Positions 59,108-64,000 of a stretch of 64,000 nt of DNA are shown one piece after another. The notes beneath the pieces were generated by a model. It ran no database searches and had not been told where the DNA came from. It was given only the letters and a program-made list of their open reading frames with translations. Each line of letters begins with the position of its first letter. The stretch's first letter is position 1. The DNA is from Sporobacter sp963677825 (lineage in GTDB: Bacteria; Bacillota; Clostridia; Oscillospirales; Oscillospiraceae), in the NCBI GenBank assembly GCA_963677825.2, contig CAXXEF010000001.1:2604001-2668000 (forward strand), written 5' to 3'. The position numbers were made by a program, and so were the translations under genes.

Positions 59108-59983
59108 TTACTCGCCCTTGGTCGGATCGACGCCGTCGTCGCGCCAGTTCCAGTCGCGCCCGCCTTTGAAGACGGTCGCGTTCATCTCGTTGGAAAGCAT
59201 GACGAGATTGGCCGTCGGGAAGCGGTGACACATCTCCAGGAAGAAGTTGCCGGCGTCCTTCGTCGTTTCAAGCACTTCTTCTGTTGCATGCAGATACGCG
59301 CGCGTAAAATCGACCGAGCGATTGTCAAACAGCTGGCCGGGCTTGGCGTGGCCAGGGATGATGACGTCGGGCTTGAGGCTCTCGATCAGGTCGAGGTCTT
59401 CCAGCCACTTTTGGCGCTCGTCTTTAGAGACTTCGCACGTGAACGGATGCGACTCGGAGAAGAGAATGTCGCTGCCGTAGACGGTTTTAATCGAGGGGAT
59501 CCAGACAAGGGAGTTGTACTTCACGTCGCCCATGCGCTCAGGGATGACTTCAATACGCTCGCCTTCCAGCATGATGACATTGTCGGGCACAGGCTCGAGC
59601 TGAACGCTCTTGGTGCACACGTTCATCTTGCCGATGACTTCCGTCCAGTGGTCGATCTTGTCGTAGAACTGGGTGTTGATCATGTCGTAGCAATCGGCGG
59701 GCGCGTAGCACTTGACGCCAGGGAACTGCTCGGCGATGTACGCTGTGCCGAAGTAATGGTCGGGGTGCGAATGCGTGACGAAAATCGCCTTGAGCTCGCG
59801 GCCGAGCTCACAGATCTCGGCGCAGACGCGATACGCGTTCGAGCGCGTCCACTGCGTGTCGATGACGACGGCGTCTTCCTTGCCGTAAACGATCACGGAT
59901 GCGACGGAGAATCCGCTCTCCGGCGCGAAGAATACTTTTAATCCGAGCTTGCCTTCGCCGAACTCGATCGTCCTTACTTCCAT
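59108..59983 (-). CDS. MBL-fold metallo-hydrolase
   Basis: Metallo-beta-lactamase-fold hydrolase, 291 residues. The metal motif HSHPDH is at 71-76, with further ligands in PERMGDVKYNSLVW (not a typical H) and GSDILFSESHPF and IIPGHAKPG (about 221-229). The MBL fold covers lactamases, thiolesterases and phosphodiesterases; the absence of an N-terminal signal argues for a cytoplasmic role. Substrate unknown. The start ATG (59983) has GGAGGT seven nucleotides upstream; those SD bases are also the left edge of the 1.16-kb tandem duplication. Confidence 0.82.
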   Translation of the reverse strand: MEVRTIEFGEGKLGLKVFFAPESGFSVASVIVYGKEDAVVIDTQWTRSNAYRVCAEICELGRELKAIFVTHSHPDHYFGTAYIAEQFPGVKCYAPADCYDMINTQFYDKIDHWTEVIGKMNVCTKSVQLEPVPDNVIMLEGERIEVIPERMGDVKYNSLVWIPSIKTVYGSDILFSESHPFTCEVSKDERQKWLEDLDLIESLKPDVIIPGHAKPGQLFDNRSVDFTRAYLHATEEVLETTKDAGNFFLEMCHRFPTANLVMLSNEMNATVFKGGRDWNWRDDGVDPTKGE

Positions 59984-60179
59984 GTGTAGACCTCCATATG
60001 TGTGTTATGTTTCGGATATGCGCTTTATGATAAGCTATTATACCAATGCAGGGCGGCAACTTCAATAACAATCGGCACAAAGTAGCAGGGGCGATGTTGT
60101 GATGACTGAAAAATGAGAAGGAAATTATTGTAATAGGACGAACTTTGTGGTAATTTATAGTAATCAAGGGGGTGCTGAT

Positions 60180-61019
60180 ATGGACAACAGCTCGGCCATA
60201 CATAACCAGACAGATAAAAACCATAATCGTGTGACACTGATACTCATCTTATTGCTATTGGCTTTACGCTTGCCGTTTCTGACAGGAATAATCGTCTTTT
60301 TCCATGAGGCGTCGTTATGGGCTGTGCCGATTTTTGAAAACGGCACGTATCTGATAACCGCCGTGCTTATCTGGTGGGAAAGAAAGAGGCTCGAGCAGTT
60401 TCATATCGGTTATATTGCGCTGGGCATTATCATCTTGATACCGTTTGTTTATTCAATAGTGTTTTATTTTTATGACCCATTCGGCACTATTGATCGTTTT
60501 GGTTACCCGCTTTTCCGGATGATCGTCGCGGGTTTACTGTTGGTTGCGCTGATTGTTCAGCGGCCTGTACTGAAAAAAGTGACGATGAAGTCGGTCCTGT
60601 GGATCATTATTGCGATAGCTGTCGGCATTGTTATCGGGTCATTGATTGGGTATGTCTATTCGCGGCTTGAACCCAGAGCAGGCAGCATGAGTTATACATT
60701 CCCGCAGATGGTAACAATGTTTATTAGGCAGTTATTCTATGCGGCAGTAAATGAAGAACCGCTGTTCAGAGGCTTCTTATGGGGTTACCTAATGCTTAAA
60801 GGCTGGAAGAATCTTTGGATTCTACTGTTTCAAGCCGGTTTGTTTATGGTCGGACATAGCTACTATATTACGCTAAACTTGGGATTTTTCATTGGTGCTT
60901 TTATTGCTGCTTGCATTTTCGGTATTGTTGCATGGAAATCGCGTTCTATTGCCGGCAGCATGGTGACGCACGGTTTATTCAATTCGGTTAGTGACATTGT
61001 AATGAGCTTAGGATTGTGA
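60180..61019 (+). CDS. CPBP-family intramembrane metalloprotease, copy 1
   Basis: Predicted CAAX protease/bacteriocin-processing (CPBP, Abi) family protein, 279 residues with about eight membrane helices. Motifs are EEPLFRG (Glu192, Glu193, Arg197), FMVGHSYY (His226) and MVTHGLFNS (His264, Asn268), the catalytic set of the family. The start ATG at 60180 follows AAGGGGG. It is one of two tandem copies, about 88% identical by eye to the copy at 61340. Substrates are unknown. AT-richer than its neighbours. Confidence 0.87.
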   Translation: MDNSSAIHNQTDKNHNRVTLILILLLLALRLPFLTGIIVFFHEASLWAVPIFENGTYLITAVLIWWERKRLEQFHIGYIALGIIILIPFVYSIVFYFYDPFGTIDRFGYPLFRMIVAGLLLVALIVQRPVLKKVTMKSVLWIIIAIAVGIVIGSLIGYVYSRLEPRAGSMSYTFPQMVTMFIRQLFYAAVNEEPLFRGFLWGYLMLKGWKNLWILLFQAGLFMVGHSYYITLNLGFFIGAFIAACIFGIVAWKSRSIAGSMVTHGLFNSVSDIVMSLGL

Positions 61020-61038
61020 TTCAAAACGCACCACATTC

Positions 61039-61070
61039 AAAACCGGCGCCTTAGGCGCCGGTTTTATTAT
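61039..61070 (+). terminator. Terminator of CPBP copy 1
   Basis: Stem AAAACCGGCGCC / GGCGCCGGTTTT with loop TTA, followed by ATTAT. A near-copy closes CPBP copy 2 at 62197. Confidence 0.8.
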
Positions 61071-61156
61071 AGATTCTTCTTAATCTGATTGATCGCGTTT
61101 TTCTCGAGCCGCGACACCTGAGCCTGTGAGATGCCGACCTCGCCGGCGACCTCCAT
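61067..61156 (-). pseudogene. Vestigial sigG 3' end (30 codons)
   Basis: A 90-nt minus-strand copy of the last 30 codons of sigG (intact copy 62225-62314), left between the CPBP genes by the tandem duplication. It still reads ATG...TAA without a break, encoding MEVAGEVGISQAQVSRLEKN and nine further residues identical to SigG region 4.2. The three nucleotide differences I see (61072, 61135-equivalent and 61149-region) are all third-position and silent. No SD lies upstream of the ATG, so translation is doubtful. Confidence 0.85.
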
Positions 61157-61339
61157 ATGTGTGTTATGTTTCGGATATACGCTTTATGATAAGCTATTAT
61201 TCCAATGCAGAGCGGCAACTTCAATAACAATCGGCACAAAGTAGCGGGGGCGATGTTGTAATGATTGAGAAAATGAGAAGGGAATTATTGTAATAGAATA
61301 AACATTATGGTATTTTATAGTGATCATGGGGGTGCTGAT

Positions 61340-62179
61340 ATGGACAACAGCTCGGCCATACTTAACCAGACAGATAAAAACCATAATCGTATGACACTGA
61401 TACTCATCTTATTGCTATTGGCTTTACGCCTGCCGTTTATGACAGTAATAGGCGTCTTTTTCTATGAGGCGTCGTTGTGGGTTATGCCGATTTTTGAAAA
61501 CGGCACGTATCTGATAACTGCCGTGCTGATCTGGTGGGAAAGAAAGAGGCTCGAGCAGTTTCATATCGGCTACATTGCACTGGGCATTATCATCTTGATC
61601 CCGTTCGTTTATTCGATCCTGTTTCATTTTTATGACCCATACGGCACTATTGATCGTCTCGGTTACCCGCTTTTCCGGATGATTGTCGCGGGTTTACTGT
61701 TGGTTACGCTGATTGTCCAGCGGCCTGTACTGAAAAAAGTGACGATGAAGTCGGTCCTGTGGATCATTATTGCGATAGCTGTCGGCATTGTTATCGGGTC
61801 ATTGATGGGGTATGTCTATTCGCGGCTTATGCCATCAGAAGGCAGCATGACGCATACATTCCCGCAGATGGTTTCGCGGTTCATCAGGCAGTTATTCTAT
61901 GCGGCAGTAAATGAAGAACCGCTGTTCAGAGGCTTCTTATGGGGTTACCTAATGCTTAAAGGCTGGAAGAATCTTTGGATTCTATTATTTCAAGCCGGTT
62001 TGTTTATGATCGGACACAGCTACTATATTACGCAGAACCCGGGATCTTTAATTGGTGTTTTTATTGCTGCTTGCATTCTCGGTATAATTGCGTGGAAATC
62101 GCGGTCCATTGCCGGCAGCATGGTGACGCACGGCTTAGTCAATTCGGTTAGTGTTATTGTGCAGAGTCTAGGACTGTGA
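61340..62179 (+). CDS. CPBP-family intramembrane metalloprotease, copy 2
   Basis: Paralogue of the gene at 60180, 279 residues, about 32 amino-acid differences by eye. All catalytic residues are kept (EEPLFRG, FMIGHSYY, MVTHGLVNS). Differences cluster in the first membrane region (33-50), the loop at 163-181 and the C-terminal 230-275, while 52-93 and 183-223 are nearly invariant. The ATG at 61340 follows a GGGGG SD in a leader also copied from unit 1. Convergent with sigG. Confidence 0.87.
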   Translation: MDNSSAILNQTDKNHNRMTLILILLLLALRLPFMTVIGVFFYEASLWVMPIFENGTYLITAVLIWWERKRLEQFHIGYIALGIIILIPFVYSILFHFYDPYGTIDRLGYPLFRMIVAGLLLVTLIVQRPVLKKVTMKSVLWIIIAIAVGIVIGSLMGYVYSRLMPSEGSMTHTFPQMVSRFIRQLFYAAVNEEPLFRGFLWGYLMLKGWKNLWILLFQAGLFMIGHSYYITQNPGSLIGVFIAACILGIIAWKSRSIAGSMVTHGLVNSVSVIVQSLGL

Positions 62180-62196
62180 CTGTAAAGCACCACGTA

Positions 62197-62228
62197 AAAA
62201 CCGGCGCCCAAGGCGCCGGTTTTGTTAT
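62197..62228 (+). terminator. Terminator of CPBP copy 2
   Basis: Stem AAAACCGGCGCC / GGCGCCGGTTTT (62197-62208 with 62212-62223, loop CAA). It partly overlaps the sigG stop region and could also serve sigG on the opposite strand. Confidence 0.8.
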
Positions 62229-62995
62229 AAATTCTTCTTAATCTGATTGATCGCGTTTTTCTCGAGCCGCGACACCTGCGCCTGTGAGATGCCGACCTCG
62301 CCGGCAACCTCCATCTGCGTCTTGCCGTAGAAGAAGCGCAGGGCGAGGATGTGCTTTTCGCGGTCGCTCAGGCGGCTGATCGCGTCGCCGAGGGCAATCT
62401 GCTCGAGCCAGTTTTCGTCGGTGTTTTTCGTGTCGCTGACCTGATCCATCACGCAGATGCTCTCGCCGCCGTCGGTGTACAGCGGCTCGTAGAGCGATAC
62501 GGGGTCGGAGATCGAGTCAAGCGCGAAGACGACGTCTTCACGCTTGATCCCAAGCGCTTTGGCAATCTCGTCGACGGATGGCTCGTGCTGCGTGTCGTTT
62601 GTGAGCTTTTCCTTCATCTGCAGCGCTTTATACGCCGTGTCGCGCATGCTGCGGCTGACGCGTATGGCGCTGTTGTCGCGCAGATACCGCCGGATCTCGC
62701 CGATGATCATCGGCACGCCGTAAGTGGAAAAGCGTACGTTCAGCGTTGTATCAAAGTTGTCGATGGCTTTCATCAGCCCGATGCAGCCGACCTGGAACAA
62801 GTCGTCCACATTTTCGCCGCGGTTAACGAATTTCTGGATTACCGATAATACCAAGCGCAGGTTGCCTGCGATGAGCTCTTCGCGGGCTTTTTTGTCGCCT
62901 GTTTTACTGCGTTTTAACAGTTCGGTCGTCTCGTCATTTTTCAAGACCTTGAGTTTGGCTGTATTGACACCGCAAATCTCGACCTTGCCTGCCAA
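62225..62995 (-). CDS. sigG: RNA polymerase sporulation factor sigma-G, TTG start
   Basis: Late forespore sigma factor. It has 256 residues from a TTG at 62995 with AGGGAGGT eight nucleotides upstream, giving the family N terminus AGKVEICGVNTAKLKVLKN. The longer frame (63019, TTG) has no SD. Region 2: NLRLVLSVIQKFVNRGENVDDLFQVG (recognisable parts around 55-80), VRFSTYGVPMIIGEIRRYLRDN for the -10-binding region. Region 4 ends EVGISQAQVSRLEKN. A sigmaF/G-type promoter precedes it, as known for spoIIIG. It is not beside sigE. Confidence 0.96.
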   Translation of the reverse strand: MAGKVEICGVNTAKLKVLKNDETTELLKRSKTGDKKAREELIAGNLRLVLSVIQKFVNRGENVDDLFQVGCIGLMKAIDNFDTTLNVRFSTYGVPMIIGEIRRYLRDNSAIRVSRSMRDTAYKALQMKEKLTNDTQHEPSVDEIAKALGIKREDVVFALDSISDPVSLYEPLYTDGGESICVMDQVSDTKNTDENWLEQIALGDAISRLSDREKHILALRFFYGKTQMEVAGEVGISQAQVSRLEKNAINQIKKNL

Positions 62996-63035
62996 CGGAT
63001 CTACCTCCCTGTTTGGCAAATATGCCGTGCAAGGT

Positions 63036-63065
63036 CAGTATTTCCGCGGGGAGTGCTTTTAATAC
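63036..63065 (-). promoter_or_regulatory. sigmaF/sigmaG-type promoter of sigG
   Basis: On the minus strand GTATT (plus 63061-63065), a 15-nt spacer and GGAAATACTG (plus 63036-63045). The -10 matches the forespore consensus GGnnAnAnTn exactly and the -35 matches GyATA in four of five positions. The start codon is about 40 nt downstream. Confidence 0.7.
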
Positions 63066-63169
63066 TTTTTTGGAAAAGACGCGGCAGGCGCTTTAATAGG
63101 TGTATATTTTATGAAATACGGTACATACTGTTAGTTTGACCGACAGCGGATCGACAGGGTTAGTTGATA

Positions 63170-63201
63170 TAAAAGCGGCACGGGCTTTCTGCCCGTGCCG
63201 C
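63170..63201 (-). terminator. Terminator of the gene at 63228
   Basis: Stem GCGGCACGGGC / GCCCGTGCCGC (63175-63185 with 63191-63201); on the minus strand followed by TTTTATATC. Confidence 0.8.
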
Positions 63202-63227
63202 AAGTCTAGTTGTTGATTAAATTGAGA

Positions 63228-64000
63228 TCAGCTGCAGATGACCGTATAGGATATAACTGTTGTGTAACCGTCGGCAGAGCCGTCTCCAATGCTCACGGTG
63301 TATTGGCAATTATTGATTTCTCCCATAAGCATCTGACTCATGATAGACTGGAAAGTGCCGCCATGAGACGTCAGATATTGTTCGAGCTGAGTGCTGATCG
63401 TCTCTGCGACAGTATCGACGGCGTCGTTCATGCCGTAGACGATAATATAAGCCGTACCCTCGTCACCCATGCTTTGCTTGCTGGCACCAAGGATGGTGCT
63501 GTTGTCGAGTCCAATCAGGGGGACATCGTCGTGTGGATAACCTTCCGGGACGCTGGATTCGCTCAGTGTATCCCAGTTGAGATCAGAATCGGTATTGTTG
63601 GCGGGGTCTTCCGGCTGATCGTTTACAGCGGGCTGATTATTGCCAGTTCCCGGATTTACCGGGATAGAAACAAAGACGATGCCGGTACCATCCTTGTTTA
63701 CCCAGAAGTCAACGTCTACGTTGAATATCGCATCATCCGTTTCAAAAACAAACTTCTCAAATTCGTATGAAATATAGCTGTCGGCGTCACTGGTGCCAGT
63801 CATTTCATATGGATCACTAACCATATCAAAGCCGGCTCTTTCAAGATCTGCAGCATAGTTTTCCGCCGCGTTCGCGTCGGCATTGGAAAAACTGACTTGG
63901 TAATCATTATACTGGATGCCGTCATAAACGTCTGCCTCTTGCATAGCGCTTTGTATTTTGCCGTATGAGAACTCAGGAACAGAATTAAGCTCCGACGGCC
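63228..64000 (-). CDS. Hypothetical protein, 5' end beyond window
   Basis: Not recognised. The frame is open to the window edge (reading ELNSVPEFSYGKIQSA before the Met at 63944), so only the C-terminal ~257 residues are present. The visible part has two similar-looking alpha/beta segments separated by a low-complexity linker (PGTGNNQPAVNDQPEDPANN, about 135-155 from the edge). It is acidic with few basic residues, as expected of an exported protein, and no membrane segment is visible. It ends in VISYTVICS. Its start and any signal peptide lie outside the window. Confidence 0.6.
   Translation of the reverse strand, partial: PSELNSVPEFSYGKIQSAMQEADVYDGIQYNDYQVSFSNADANAAENYAADLERAGFDMVSDPYEMTGTSDADSYISYEFEKFVFETDDAIFNVDVDFWVNKDGTGIVFVSIPVNPGTGNNQPAVNDQPEDPANNTDSDLNWDTLSESSVPEGYPHDDVPLIGLDNSTILGASKQSMGDEGTAYIIVYGMNDAVDTVAETISTQLEQYLTSHGGTFQSIMSQMLMGEINNCQYTVSIGDGSADGYTTVISYTVICS

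Larger units (their letters stand above)
59990..61148. repeat. Tandem duplication, unit 1 (1159 bp)
   Basis: First of two imperfect direct repeats. It starts with ACCTCCAT (59990-59997, the SD region of the MBL gene) and contains the leader and gene of one CPBP protease, its terminator, and a copy of the sigG 3' end. Unit 2 follows without a gap, starting with the same 8 bases at 61149. Confidence 0.9.
61149..62306. repeat. Tandem duplication, unit 2 (1158 bp)
   Basis: Second direct repeat, from ACCTCCAT at 61149-61156 to just before the third ACCTCCAT (62307-62314), which lies inside intact sigG. It includes CPBP copy 2 and the true sigG 3' end. Confidence 0.9.

Noticed and set aside
61051..61239. 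62-aa minus-strand ORF between the CPBP genes
   Set aside because: It runs over the sigG remnant in a different frame from sigG, so it is not the remnant's own coding frame.
1..64000. CRISPR arrays, insertion sequences, prophage or integrase genes
   Set aside because: No regularly spaced direct repeats, transposase or phage motifs were found. The only sizeable direct repeat is the CPBP tandem duplication.

Overview
The window is a GC-rich piece of chromosome from an anaerobic, endospore-forming member of the Clostridia, probably near the Oscillospirales/Eubacteriales. The evidence is an alpha/beta-type small acid-soluble spore protein, SpoIIP, SpoIIGA-SigE and SigG, a complete V-type (not F-type) ATPase with a sodium-binding rotor signature, a type III glutamine synthetase, a tyrosine T-box, and frequent TTG start codons behind good Shine-Dalgarno (SD) sites. 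Almost all of it is coding. I see no prophage, insertion sequence or CRISPR array. These assignments come from reading motifs by eye, not from a database search.

Layout. 1-5.4 kb: the conserved dxs-tlyA-nadK-argR-recN operon (dxs is cut by the window edge). 5.5-7.9 kb: a promoter-sORF-hairpin unit, a GNAT acetyltransferase, a HAD phosphatase and an unknown protein. 8.1-9.7 kb: T-box and tyrS. 9.8-15.8 kb: spore protein, AEC transporter, two lipoproteins, a URO-D-family methyltransferase-like protein and an AI-2E-family permease. 15.9 kb: tRNA-Pro. 16.1-24.9 kb (minus): a nine-gene V-ATPase operon with a strong promoter. 25-28.7 kb: a DUF169 protein, then mtnA, a class II aldolase and an FAH-family enzyme, a likely methylthioadenosine salvage branch. 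29-31.2 kb: two genes for P-loop kinase-like proteins, one fused to a HAD phosphatase.

31.2-35.5 kb is a nitrogen-assimilation block: divergent glnA3 (type III GS) and an ammonium transporter fused to a PII domain, each with a terminator-like hairpin between promoter and gene. 36-43.9 kb (minus) is a long housekeeping run, gdpP-rplI-dnaB-tilS-hpt-ftsH. 44-47.3 kb carries a nucleotidyltransferase fused to a degenerate phosphohexomutase, and an exported binding protein whose two lobes are in swapped order. After tRNA-Leu come sporulation genes (spoIIP, spoIIGA-sigE), then a DUF3810 protein, mntP, vanW, hemW, a histidine kinase, gapA and an MBL hydrolase.

60-63 kb holds an imperfect tandem duplication (about 1.16 kb per unit) of a CPBP-family membrane protease gene, generated between 8-bp microhomologies. 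It left a 30-codon copy of the 3' end of sigG between the two protease genes. Intact sigG follows, with a sigmaF-like promoter, about 11 kb away from sigE instead of next to it. The window ends inside an unknown gene.

The items most worth following up are the permuted binding protein, the protease/sigG-tail duplication, the paired leader terminators of the nitrogen genes, the Amt-PII fusion, and the HAD-kinase fusion with its kinase-like partner.
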